From the IMG/VR virus record IMGVR_UViG_3300006101_000054, positions 1 through 26,413 of that record: a DNA stretch of 26,413 nt. One strand, written 5' to 3'. This DNA is from a virus. The notes below the pieces were generated by a model. The model ran no database searches, was not told the DNA's origin, and saw nothing but the letters and a program-made list of their open reading frames with translations. Of this stretch, positions 14,380 to 21,611 are shown one piece after another; within the stretch, counting starts at the first letter, position 1, and every line of letters begins with the position of its first letter. The position numbers and the translations under genes are program-made.

Positions 14380-15156
14380 TTAACGTCCGTAAGAGTTTGG
14401 ATTAGTAGATCTAAAGTCAGGCATAAAGAACGTGCTAGAAGCCTCTACATCCCAATCAGAGAGCTTTTCTCTATACACCAATGCTCTTGCTGCTATCTCT
14501 TGTCTAGAGTTAACTGGGACACCATATTGCATAGCCAACTCATCAGCTAATCCCCATACTAAAGTGTTTTGCCATTCAATAGGAAAGTCAGGAGTATCGG
14601 TAGAAGTACCAGTACCTAAAGTAATATCATTCAAAGGCATTTGAGCTACAACGTGTAACTGAATGTTTGTTTGAGAATTAAGATCTGGTGTTAAGTACAC
14701 ATACAAGATACCATTGTTTTCTCTAGGATCATAAAACAAAGTGTTAGCTGTACCAGTAGAAAACTTAGAACCTAACATGTTGTACTCTTGTTTAGAAACA
14801 ATAAGTACAGGTGTATCTATGTTAGGAGTTACTTGTATATTACGGTAGAACCCTTGGATAATCTTAAGTGGTTTGTCAGTAATAGCTACAGTAGGATTTA
14901 AAGAGTCATACATCAAAGTAGATGTAGATCCACCTAGTATGTAAGATGTTTGACCAGATGTAGTGGGAATAATAAGTTCAGTTATTTTCCACAGCTTTAA
15001 TCCATCTACACTCATTTGTTTAATTAGTAGGTTAAGAGACATTAAAGCATTGTTATATGTATTGGTATCAGGAGTATCACCAATTTCAAGCACACCTAAT
15101 CTACCTAGTGCTAAGGAAATAATTTGACTGCTATTAATACTGTAAGTAGAACTCAT
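14380..15156 (-). CDS. Head-to-tail connector / tail accessory factor, P22 gp4-like
   Basis: This 258-residue protein has an N-terminal helical part with SQIISLALGRLGVLEIGDTPD and NNALMSLNLLIKQMSVDGL, the usual start of the P22 gp4 tail accessory family that binds below the portal. Beta-rich segments follow (VLIVSKQEYNMLGSKFSTG), then a C-terminal helix rich in family features (PIEWQNTLVWGLADELAMQYGVP). P22 gp4 is about 166 residues, so this is a longer relative of the type common in aquatic podoviruses. AGGA lies 7 bases before the ATG. It is directly upstream of the gp10-like gene, as in P22-like gene order. Confidence 0.83.
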   Translation of the reverse strand: MSSTYSINSSQIISLALGRLGVLEIGDTPDTNTYNNALMSLNLLIKQMSVDGLKLWKITELIIPTTSGQTSYILGGSTSTLMYDSLNPTVAITDKPLKIIQGFYRNIQVTPNIDTPVLIVSKQEYNMLGSKFSTGTANTLFYDPRENNGILYVYLTPDLNSQTNIQLHVVAQMPLNDITLGTGTSTDTPDFPIEWQNTLVWGLADELAMQYGVPVNSRQEIAARALVYREKLSDWDVEASSTFFMPDFRSTNPNSYGR

Positions 15157-15159
15157 AGT

Positions 15160-15618
15160 TTATCCTGGTTGGGGGTATTCAAACTCATAAAATGAGTTGT
15201 TTAAAACTGTCGGTTCAAACAACGTAGTAGCTTGATCTGCTCTTGAACAATTAGCTGCACCCATATCTGCTAATCCAGAAGATGATGTTGGTGTACACAC
15301 ATATGGTGCAGGACGATAACCATTGTCATAGTTAGCCATTGCACAATCTGCAACACCGTAATCAGCTAATCCATTGATAGTAACTAGTGTACAAAATCCA
15401 CCAATAAACTGATCTGATTGTTCTGATCTAACCCAAGGTGGAGCTTGAATGTCAGCTACACCATGTACAAAATCTTGAGGTTGTCTAGGTTCCCAATCCC
15501 CAGGACAGACCATAAGACCATCCCAACGTAACCGAAGCTCACTCTCTTTATATTTACGACCACACTGGTCACAGATGACTAACCAGCCACCATTATCCCA
15601 ACGTGATTTGTAAGACAT
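15160..15618 (-). CDS. Conserved phage protein with N-terminal zinc-ribbon-like motif
   Basis: In this 152-residue protein, residues 10-50 hold VICDQCGRKYKESELRLRWDGLMVC followed by WEPRQPQDFVHG, a segment I recognise from many podovirus and siphovirus structural operons (CDxCGxKYKxSELR...GLMVC...WEPRHPQDF). Three Cys are present (CxxC plus one); the fourth position reads PGDW, so the metal site may use Asp or be incomplete. The C-terminal half has two diverged copies of GLAD-x-G-x-A-x-C. AGGA precedes the ATG. Its place before the gp4-like gene suggests a minor virion or assembly protein; function unknown. Confidence 0.75.
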   Translation of the reverse strand: MSYKSRWDNGGWLVICDQCGRKYKESELRLRWDGLMVCPGDWEPRQPQDFVHGVADIQAPPWVRSEQSDQFIGGFCTLVTINGLADYGVADCAMANYDNGYRPAPYVCTPTSSSGLADMGAANCSRADQATTLFEPTVLNNSFYEFEYPQPG

Positions 15619-15638
15619 GTTTTGTTCCTAGTAACAAG

Positions 15639-15872
15639 TTATTTATCCTGTTTACCATCTAACTTATCAAATATTTTACCTAACATAGATTTGATGTCGT
15701 GCATGTCACTGCGATAATCATTTCTATCTACGTAAGTCTTTGGTAAGTCTTCTCTAAGTTTAGCTAAATCTGTTTTAAGTTCTTTAACAGCCGTCCACAA
15801 CTCCCTAGCAAACCAGCCTATTACGGTACAGCTTATTCCAAGAACAGTGTCAATAAGTTGTTGTGTTTCCAC
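15639..15872 (-). CDS. Small membrane/coiled-coil protein, possible holin-like partner (GTG start)
   Basis: This 77-residue protein starts at GTG 15872, 1 base after the TAA of the preceding gene. Residues 9-28 form a short hydrophobic helix (TVLGISCTVIGWFARELW), followed by a charged coiled-coil region with LREDLPKTYVDRNDYRSDMH and IKSMLGKIFDKLD. This small protein type is widespread in phages; N-terminal membrane helix plus cytoplasmic coil is compatible with a holin-like or lysis accessory role, but it lies 13 kb from the main lysis genes. No ribosome binding site is clear, so coupling is likely. Function is not established. Confidence 0.75.
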   Translation of the reverse strand: METQQLIDTVLGISCTVIGWFARELWTAVKELKTDLAKLREDLPKTYVDRNDYRSDMHDIKSMLGKIFDKLDGKQDK

Positions 15873-15873
15873 T

Positions 15874-16143
15874 TTATTTTAACACTTTAAAATTATTAAC
15901 AATAATTTCAACGTAGGCTAAATCAAGCATAACCATTACCCAATCTTCTTTAATAAAGTAAAAAACAATTGCACAAATAAAAGTTTTAGATATAACAAAA
16001 CTTGCTTTTAAACCAATTTCAGAAAATAACCAAGCCATTATTGGGTTAGATTCATGACCAACATTTGTAGTCAATGCTTTCCAAGTTGTATAAATGTCTG
16101 CACATTGCAACAAACAAAAAATAATAAAAAGATTAACTAACAT
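15874..16143 (-). CDS. Small integral membrane protein, DUF5658-like
   Basis: This 89-residue protein has three predicted membrane helices, near residues 2-19, 46-65 and 68-84. The pattern ADIYTTWKALTTNVGHESNPIM (D16, T19-T20, E31, N33-P34), written here across its two halves, is the hallmark of the DUF5658 family, whose function is unknown to me. A strong AGGAG lies 6 bases before the ATG. It sits just after the spike gene and is followed at once by a second small membrane protein. A pore-forming or superinfection role can be imagined, but nothing in the sequence proves it. Confidence 0.75.
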   Translation of the reverse strand: MLVNLFIIFCLLQCADIYTTWKALTTNVGHESNPIMAWLFSEIGLKASFVISKTFICAIVFYFIKEDWVMVMLDLAYVEIIVNNFKVLK

Positions 16144-16158
16144 AAATACTCCTGAATT

Positions 16159-17667
16159 TTAAATTCTTATGTAATTCCATTGAAACACTGTTGCTCCTCC
16201 AGCACTATTAGTTAATTGAACATTTAAATCTGAACCAGTTGAACTAAATGTTGCCTCATTAGAAACAATATTTACAACACTTACATAAGAAGTGCCAACA
16301 ACTGCCAAACCCATTGCTCTGATAACACCTGCAGCTTGACTGTATTGATTGGCAAAAAATAAATATGTTGCTGGTATTGCTGGTAATGTAATTAAACTAA
16401 CTGTTGCTCCATTTGCAATATTAGAAGAATTGCCATTTTTTAGTTCAAGATAATTAACATTTCCACCACTATTGTCCCAGTAAAACGGACCTGATTGACA
16501 TTGTGCATAAGAAGTAGCAGTAGCATAACCACCAAAATCACAACCTGTTATTTGAACATTTAAAGAACTATTGGTAACACTCACTCCATAACGCACAGAC
16601 GTAGAGGTATTTGAAACCCTAACCCCTGATACAAGCACTTCATTAGCACCATTAATATTAATTCCATCATAAGTATTAGATGAATTTGTGCCTGTGTTAT
16701 ATACATGAGAACCAACAATATTTACTCTAGTTCCTCTTACATCTATTCCATTACCATAACAATTAAAATATTCACCACCAATAATTTGAATAGCATCTGC
16801 TGAACTGCTTATAAAAAAGTTATATCCAGTTCCCCTATTACTTGCCCAACAATCTACAAATTTAAGACCAGTTCCAGCAAGAATGTTATATCCATTAACA
16901 GCACATGAATCAGTAATGATTTGACTAAAAAAGCCATAATTTGGAACACCATCACTGTTATTTATAAACGCTACACCAGTATTTGCTGATAAAGTATTTG
17001 ATATTTTGCTTACATATATTCCAGAACAATTACCAACAAAAGCCAAATTGTTTCCATTTCCACCACTACCACTACCAGCAAAATAACAGTTTGTAATGGT
17101 TGTGTCTATACAAACACCACTTGAACTTTGAAAAACAACACCATCTAAAGTGTTATTTACAGCAGTTACCCTTTCTAAATAACATTGATTTGTATTAGTT
17201 CCATTAAAACCATTTTTAAAAGCATTTATATTTAAATCAGTAAAATATGTTTCATTTCCACCAGTTAAAGCAATACCACTAGCTGTGCTAGATGTTGTAC
17301 AAACCATGTACATTTTTTCAACAAACAAAGCTCCTGAACCAGTAATAGTAAAACCATTTGCACTTGCAGAAGTTTGCTTTATAACAGTTGTATCTCTGCT
17401 TTGCCCATAAATTATTTGACCAGATGTTGTAATAGCTATTGCAGAGGAAATGTAATAAGCCCCAGCAGGGAAAAAAACATTTAAATTGGTGTTTATTGCA
17501 TTTTGTACAGCAGTTGTAACATCTGTACTTCCACCAGAAGTAATTGAATCTATCTGTGCAGATGTCATAAAATCCCAAACACTAACAGTTTCTTTTAGCT
17601 TATAGCTAATAAACTTGTTTTGAGCATTTGAAATTTGTTGCTGAAATTGTGGTATTAATGTAGTCAT
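16159..17667 (-). CDS. Tailspike, pectate-lyase-like right-handed beta helix
   Basis: This 502-residue protein has a short N-terminal helix (residues 5-25), then KETVSVWDFMTSAQIDSIT and TAVQNAINTNLNVFFPAGAYYI, the typical entry to a pectate_lyase_3-type beta helix. Residues about 80-400 are Asn/Gly/Thr-rich with regularly spaced short strands (for example GIALTGGNETYFTDLNI and YDGININGANEVLVSGV), as in parallel beta-helix spikes that bind or cleave surface polysaccharide. The last 96 residues are homologous to the end of the 328-residue protein encoded at 18006-18992. No catalytic residues can be assigned by eye. Likely role: host recognition and possibly depolymerase. Confidence 0.85.
   Translation of the reverse strand: MTTLIPQFQQQISNAQNKFISYKLKETVSVWDFMTSAQIDSITSGGSTDVTTAVQNAINTNLNVFFPAGAYYISSAIAITTSGQIIYGQSRDTTVIKQTSASANGFTITGSGALFVEKMYMVCTTSSTASGIALTGGNETYFTDLNINAFKNGFNGTNTNQCYLERVTAVNNTLDGVVFQSSSGVCIDTTITNCYFAGSGSGGNGNNLAFVGNCSGIYVSKISNTLSANTGVAFINNSDGVPNYGFFSQIITDSCAVNGYNILAGTGLKFVDCWASNRGTGYNFFISSSADAIQIIGGEYFNCYGNGIDVRGTRVNIVGSHVYNTGTNSSNTYDGININGANEVLVSGVRVSNTSTSVRYGVSVTNSSLNVQITGCDFGGYATATSYAQCQSGPFYWDNSGGNVNYLELKNGNSSNIANGATVSLITLPAIPATYLFFANQYSQAAGVIRAMGLAVVGTSYVSVVNIVSNEATFSSTGSDLNVQLTNSAGGATVFQWNYIRI
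16162..16449 (-). repeat. Shared C-terminal fibre/spike module, copy in the tailspike
   Basis: This segment encodes residues 407-502 of the spike. It is collinear with 18009-18296: IANGAT, LP, YL, IRA, GTS, AT, then NV(D/Q)LTN(T/S)AGG, F-x-W-x-YI are shared in the same order over 96 residues each. It is a paralogous protein module rather than an exact DNA repeat. Confidence 0.8.
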
Positions 17668-17670
17668 TTT

Positions 17671-17997
17671 TTAACTCTTAGGAAATTTTGTTTTAACTGC
17701 TAAACAATCATTTATATATTTTTGTATTTGTGTTTGATCGTTTTTAACAATGCCATCAAGATAGTCAGTAATTGGTGGATATGCTTGTTGACGCAAAATT
17801 GAATAAGGTGTATTAAGCTCTGGATATGTTCCATTTATTGTAATTTGAGCCATTTCATCAATTTGAGATTCATTTGTAACACCAATAATAAATGTTTTTG
17901 TAACAATATTTTCTTTGTTATCATTAATTTCAGTTACATCATATGAAATTTCATATGTGCTATCATTGATTTTTTTAGTTTGGTATTGAGTAGTCAT
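17671..17997 (-). CDS. Putative tail-fibre-associated protein with YPP...LDGIVK motif
   Basis: This 108-residue protein has an N-terminal half that is beta-rich and polar (TYEISYDVTEINDNKEN). The C-terminal half (LRQQAYPPITDYLDGIVKND ... AVKTKFPKS) resembles the R..YP...D.LDA..K...AVK.KYPK segment seen in many phage tail and tail-fibre-assembly proteins. It lies between the fibre-like and spike genes, 3 bases upstream of the spike start, so a role in spike or fibre assembly or attachment is likely. No clear ribosome binding site is seen. An 18-base perfect palindrome lies within the gene. Confidence 0.65.
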   Translation of the reverse strand: MTTQYQTKKINDSTYEISYDVTEINDNKENIVTKTFIIGVTNESQIDEMAQITINGTYPELNTPYSILRQQAYPPITDYLDGIVKNDQTQIQKYINDCLAVKTKFPKS

Positions 17998-18005
17998 TTT
18001 GAATT

Positions 18006-18992
18006 TTATGAAGATAATTTAATATAAGCCCAACGAAAAGTAGCAGATCCACCAGCAGTATTTGTTAAATCAACATTAAAACCAGTTCCTTGAACCAAAG
18101 TTGCACCACCCACGGCAAACAATGATGAAAGACCATTGCTACTAGTGCCTTGCATCACAATGGCAGAAGCTCTAATACCACCATTTCCAGCACTATCTTG
18201 TCTTGCTGTTACTAAGTATGAACCAGAGGAAGGCAACACAAATAAAGTTGCAGTTGCTCCGTTTGCAATAGAACCACTTACTCCTTCTAATGTTTGAACT
18301 TTTGTTGCGCTTACAATACCCGTAGTTGCAAAATTAGTTCCATCAAATGTTAACCCAGAACTAGTTGCTAAAGCACTTGCACTAGACGCATATAATATTC
18401 CATTTGCTGTAAATGGGGTTGAACCACTTAGTCCTGTACCACCATAAGCAGTTCCTATTTTTGTTCCTGTCCAAGAAACACTTCCAGAAATTGAAGCTGT
18501 GTTATTAAAACTTAGTGTAGCAGTACCCCAAGATGCAGAAGAAGGAACAAAAGAATGAACATCCCAGGTTCCATTAGTTGTGCTATTGTTTAACAAAACA
18601 ACTTGAGCATCACCACCAGCTTGTAACGATAAAATAGAAGTTGATCCATCGTGAGCATTAATTTGAACAGAAGAAACTGTAAGATTATTATTAAAATAAT
18701 ACGTATCTCCAACTGACAAAGTTGTTGCATCAGGCAAATTAAACTGTTGAGATGTTGTTGTTCCATTAACTATTTGATATTGAGTTGAACTAACTGTTAA
18801 ATTAATTGGTGTAGCCGATGCTGTTGTAGTTGTTACAGATGGAATAAAATTGTTTGCATAAACATTTCTACCTGCTGTTAAATTAGCAACAGTAACATTA
18901 CTAGTAACACCACTTTGGTTAAGAGGAACAACTTCAGTACCTGTAAGAGGTGTTGATGCTGCTGGTAATGCAGATATTTTTGTATCAGACAT
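18006..18992 (-). CDS. Fibre-like structural protein
   Basis: This 328-residue protein begins MSDTKISALPAASTPLTGTE-VVPL, a very common beginning of short phage fibre or spike proteins. Then come Thr/Ser-rich beta segments, a TAYGGTGLSGSTPFTANGI motif shared in style with the fibre at 2.8-4.2 kb, and a C-terminal 96-residue module shared with the tailspike. GGAG lies 6 bases upstream of the ATG. It is presumably a trimeric fibre or capsid-fibre that uses the same tip domain as the spike. There is no enzymatic domain. Confidence 0.78.
   Translation of the reverse strand: MSDTKISALPAASTPLTGTEVVPLNQSGVTSNVTVANLTAGRNVYANNFIPSVTTTTASATPINLTVSSTQYQIVNGTTTSQQFNLPDATTLSVGDTYYFNNNLTVSSVQINAHDGSTSILSLQAGGDAQVVLLNNSTTNGTWDVHSFVPSSASWGTATLSFNNTASISGSVSWTGTKIGTAYGGTGLSGSTPFTANGILYASSASALATSSGLTFDGTNFATTGIVSATKVQTLEGVSGSIANGATATLFVLPSSGSYLVTARQDSAGNGGIRASAIVMQGTSSNGLSSLFAVGGATLVQGTGFNVDLTNTAGGSATFRWAYIKLSS
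18009..18296 (-). repeat. Shared C-terminal fibre/spike module, copy in the fibre-like protein
   Basis: This segment encodes residues 233-328 of the fibre-like protein, the partner of 16162-16449. The strongest conserved blocks are IANGAT near the start and LTNTAGG with F-x-W-x-YIK at the end. Confidence 0.8.
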
Positions 18993-19022
18993 TTATTTCT
19001 CCAAAAACATTAAAATTTAAAA

Positions 19023-19325
19023 TCATGTTGAAGCTCCAATATTTAAAAATTCAATTACATCATTTACATTTAATGGAGATACAAACTGAATACTATTTGA
19101 ACTTAACTCGGTGTAATTTACTGAACCTATTTGTTTAATTCCATTTACAAATACAAACAATCTAAAAGATCCCATAACATACGAAGGTGTTGTATATATT
19201 TGTTGAGTAGAACTACTAACTATAACTACAGATTGAAAAATTTGTCCACCATAAACAGCATTGTTAATACCGTTTAACCAAGACGATGTTATAACTGTAC
19301 CGCTTTGAAAATTAGTTGAACTCAT
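19023..19325 (-). CDS. Small fibre-adaptor-like protein
   Basis: This 100-residue protein has an N-terminal part (FQSGTVITSSWLNGINNAVYG) that matches a motif (GTVVT..WLN.VN.AVY) found near the beginning of many phage tail-fibre proteins. The C-terminal part (FRLFVFVNGIKQIGSVNYTE ... VNDVIEF) matches another small fibre module. The two are encoded here as a free-standing short gene rather than at the head of a long fibre, so it may act as an adaptor joining fibre or spike to the tail. No strong ribosome binding site is seen. It ends 30 bases before the fibre-like gene. Confidence 0.7.
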   Translation of the reverse strand: MSSTNFQSGTVITSSWLNGINNAVYGGQIFQSVVIVSSSTQQIYTTPSYVMGSFRLFVFVNGIKQIGSVNYTELSSNSIQFVSPLNVNDVIEFLNIGAST

Positions 19326-19327
19326 GT

Positions 19328-19510
19328 TTATAATTCCAATTTATAATTAGTTTCTTGTAATAAGAATCCACCAGTTTCATTTAACAAATACGAATAAATT
19401 TCTGGTTCAATAATGGCCCCATAAATGTTATCAGTAACACCATATCGGTTTATGTAGTCAGGACGAGCTGGTACGTAAGACCCATATAGACTATTAGGTG
19501 TAGTGCTCAT
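19328..19510 (-). CDS. Small hypothetical protein
   Basis: This 60-residue Tyr-rich protein (nine Tyr) with the central sequence RPDYINRYGVTDNIYGAIIEP has no membrane segment and no known motif. Its ATG overlaps the preceding stop as TAATG, which supports coupled translation. It lies 2 bases before the fibre-adaptor-like gene and is probably a small tail or fibre-associated protein. I do not recognise its family. Confidence 0.6.
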   Translation of the reverse strand: MSTTPNSLYGSYVPARPDYINRYGVTDNIYGAIIEPEIYSYLLNETGGFLLQETNYKLEL

Positions 19511-19872
19511 TACACACCCATTATGGCTTGTACAATAGCACCAGTTCCAGATAAAGCTGTTACGTTAACTCGTACCCAACGCCAAGGAGCAATGGTTGTA
19601 AAACCATCTGTAGCTGTTGTTGTGCCAGATAAAGTAATTGTTCCCATAGTAATCCAGTTACTATTGGTTCCATTGGCAGTTGCATCTTCATTAGTTACTT
19701 GAACATTTATTGTTGCAGATACAGTTCCTGTACCAGTAATAATTCCTTGAAAAGAACCGTAAGGACTTTCTTTATAGATAGGTGAAGAAGCACCTGTTGC
19801 TGTAGTTGAATTAACACCACTAAACGCAAAGTAGCGAGGTTGCTCACCACTCTTAATAAATACATCAGACAT
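19510..19872 (-). CDS. Small beta-rich structural protein
   Basis: This 120-residue protein has the sequence pattern of a compact beta sandwich: alternating strands such as YGSFQGIITGTGTVSATI and WITMGTITLSG, and the closing APWRWVRVNVTALSGTGA. Similar small proteins are frequent in podovirus structural operons after the capsid gene, and may decorate the head or bind fibres. GGGAG precedes the ATG by 6 bases. The stop overlaps the next start as TAATG. Function is inferred from context only. Confidence 0.7.
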   Translation of the reverse strand: MSDVFIKSGEQPRYFAFSGVNSTTATGASSPIYKESPYGSFQGIITGTGTVSATINVQVTNEDATANGTNSNWITMGTITLSGTTTATDGFTTIAPWRWVRVNVTALSGTGAIVQAIMGV

Positions 19873-19873
19873 T

Positions 19874-20251
19874 TTAAACTCCCATTTTGCTTACATCTAG
19901 CACAATGAAAAATGATCCCGTACCTTTAAATACCATATCAATTTCGTGACCAATTAAACCACTAACCCATCCTAAATCAATTTTACTTCTACCTTCTAAT
20001 GGTAAAACATAGGGTTGATTACGATAGGTTACTAATACTCTAAGACCAGTTTCAATCATAAAAACTGTTGCATCTAATCTAATATTAGTTGGATTACCTG
20101 CTAACTTGTTGATATTTATAATATCAAATACAGAATCATTCTCGTTAACAATAGTACCAGTTACTAAGTAGACAGTATTTTTGCCTCCATCACTAACGAT
20201 GGAAACATTAATACTGTCTTGAGTAGCTTCGTGTACTAACTTAGTGTGCAT
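19874..20251 (-). CDS. Small beta-rich structural protein
   Basis: This 125-residue protein reads from ATG 20251, which begins 1 base after the upstream TAA. An in-frame ATG at 20308 would extend it by 19 hydrophobic residues resembling a signal peptide. That stretch overlaps the 3' end of the upstream gene by 56 bases and is best explained as a shadow frame, so I reject the longer start. The protein contains strand-rich sequence such as NTVYLVTGTIVNEND and LRVLVTYRNQPYVLPLEG. It is likely a virion component by position; the family is not recognised. Confidence 0.65.
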   Translation of the reverse strand: MHTKLVHEATQDSINVSIVSDGGKNTVYLVTGTIVNENDSVFDIININKLAGNPTNIRLDATVFMIETGLRVLVTYRNQPYVLPLEGRSKIDLGWVSGLIGHEIDMVFKGTGSFFIVLDVSKMGV

Positions 20252-20252
20252 A

Positions 20253-21371
20253 TTAATTGTACTCAGAACCACATTGGATACTATCAACAAACATAATGTT
20301 GGTAGCATTAGTATTTAATGCGTAACCAGCAGCAGCGTTAAGAGCAACCATAGGCATGATGTTATCAAAAGCACCTGCATAAGGAAGGATAGGAGAAATA
20401 GAAGAGGTCATAGAAGCATTGGTAACAGCAAAAGAATTACCAGAAGTTGCAGTGCCTCCAGCAGCTAATGCAGTAGTACCATCTTGTCCAATAGACAAAA
20501 CTTGTTTACCGTTAACACCAAAGAAGAAACGACCTTTACCGTCATACCAGAAAGACAGATCAAGCCAATGGTTAACTTCGTTTGTAAATGTTGTATAACC
20601 TGTTCCACCAATGTGTGTGATGTAAGGAGCATACAAAGAACTGCTTTGTGTTTGGCAATACAGTTGAGCATAAGGACTGCTTCCGTTAGCACCAGTAGCA
20701 CGAACTAAAGGAGCTTGTGCGTAACCAGAACCTGCTGTACCAACAGCAATACTTGTGTACTTGTTAGAGCTACCAGCAGTAGTTAATGTACCAACTGTAG
20801 AACTGGTGTCTCCATAAATACCACTTGGTTTAGCTAAATCAGCTACGTTATTAATAGTGGTAGTAACAGTAGATCCTGTTAAACCAGTGTTCTTAATAAC
20901 AAGTTTAAGAGCTGTACTACCAGCAGATTTTTCTAAATAAACACCATTGGCAATGGTACCAGTAGTATCAGATACATCAAACAAACCATAACGAGATACA
21001 GTAGTGCTGTCTGATAAGAAAGTAGAGTTGTGTGCTACTTGAACATTAAACCACATTTGATTACCAGGAATCAATTGTAGTGCTTGACCAACAGAATTAT
21101 TACCATTAAAAGCAATTGCGGCTTTACCACCAGATGCAGTAGTTACAGCAAGAGAAACAATACCTGCATTAAAACCAGTAAGACCTGTACCAGCACTAAT
21201 AGTGGCAGTTGTATTAGTTACTGTGTAAAAACCAGCAACATAAGGATTCATTTCAGAAGTGATTACACTTGACTGAGTTGGGTTTGGAACATTGGGAAAA
21301 GTAGCAAGAACGCTGTTAGTCTTACTGACATAAGTACTAATACCAGCGGGGAAACGGGTTGGATTTGCCAT
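20253..21371 (-). CDS. Structural protein, possible head fibre or decoration protein
   Basis: This 372-residue protein starts MANPTRFPAGISTYVSKTNS. The (T)RFP.G(V/I)(S/T) beginning is one I associate with conserved proteins following the capsid gene in aquatic podoviruses. It is rich in Thr/Ser/Ala/Gly, with beta-strand periodicity and a lectin-like stretch (HWLDLSFWYDGKGRFFFGVN). Near residue 215 is AGSGYAQAP, a motif also present in the insert of the gp10-like protein. AAAGGAG lies upstream of the ATG. It is the first gene after the GNRA hairpin. The exact role is unknown. Confidence 0.68.
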   Translation of the reverse strand: MANPTRFPAGISTYVSKTNSVLATFPNVPNPTQSSVITSEMNPYVAGFYTVTNTTATISAGTGLTGFNAGIVSLAVTTASGGKAAIAFNGNNSVGQALQLIPGNQMWFNVQVAHNSTFLSDSTTVSRYGLFDVSDTTGTIANGVYLEKSAGSTALKLVIKNTGLTGSTVTTTINNVADLAKPSGIYGDTSSTVGTLTTAGSSNKYTSIAVGTAGSGYAQAPLVRATGANGSSPYAQLYCQTQSSSLYAPYITHIGGTGYTTFTNEVNHWLDLSFWYDGKGRFFFGVNGKQVLSIGQDGTTALAAGGTATSGNSFAVTNASMTSSISPILPYAGAFDNIMPMVALNAAAGYALNTNATNIMFVDSIQCGSEYN

Positions 21372-21404
21372 TTAAAAACTCCTTTGACGTTGTTTAGAAT
21401 AACA

Positions 21405-21424
21405 ACGCTGTATTTCTACAGCGT
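21405..21424 (-). other. Intergenic hairpin with GAAA tetraloop
   Basis: On the - strand the bases form a perfect 8-base-pair stem, ACGCTGTA and TACAGCGT, closed by a GAAA (GNRA-type) loop. It lies 33 bases before the ATG of the 372-residue structural gene and 28 bases after the basic peptide gene. The following sequence TGTTATTC is only weakly T-rich, so it may be an RNA-stabilising or processing hairpin, or a leaky terminator. Confidence 0.65.
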
Positions 21425-21452
21425 CATTGGATGAATGTATTCTACACTAAGA

Positions 21453-21611
21453 TTACATTTTCTTTTTCATCATTTTCTTTTTTGCTGCTGGTTTCATTGT
21501 AGAAGCCATCTTTTTTGCAGCAGCCATTTTCTTTACAGAACCTTCACCAGCTTGTTTGGTCATGCTTGGTTCAGGACGCTTACCCTTCATTTTAGACATT
21601 TCATAAGCCAT
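21453..21611 (-). CDS. 52-residue Lys/Met-rich basic peptide
   Basis: This small gene lies between the capsid terminator and the GNRA hairpin. The 52 residues include 15 Lys, 1 Arg, 10 Met and only 3 acidic residues; the last 28 are almost entirely Lys, Met and Ala, ending in KKKMMKKKM. TGGAG lies 7 bases before the ATG. Such composition resembles histone-like or DNA-condensing peptides, and very small basic peptides near capsid genes are known in other phages. Possible roles are packing of DNA in the head or contact with capsid inner surface; both are inference. The codon pattern (regular AAA/AAG, no stop until the end) and clean ribosome binding site support a real gene. Confidence 0.75.
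   Translation of the reverse strand: MAYEMSKMKGKRPEPSMTKQAGEGSVKKMAAAKKMASTMKPAAKKKMMKKKM

Noticed and set aside
16144-16158. Short inverted repeat (GAATTT/AAATTC) between the spike and the small membrane gene
   Set aside because: It is AT-only with almost no loop and overlaps the spike stop; it is not convincing as a terminator.
20252-20308. Upstream ATG at 20308 giving a signal-peptide-like N-terminus to the 125-residue protein
   Set aside because: The hydrophobic residues come from reading the 3' end of the upstream structural gene in another frame; ATG 20251 follows that gene's stop by one base.
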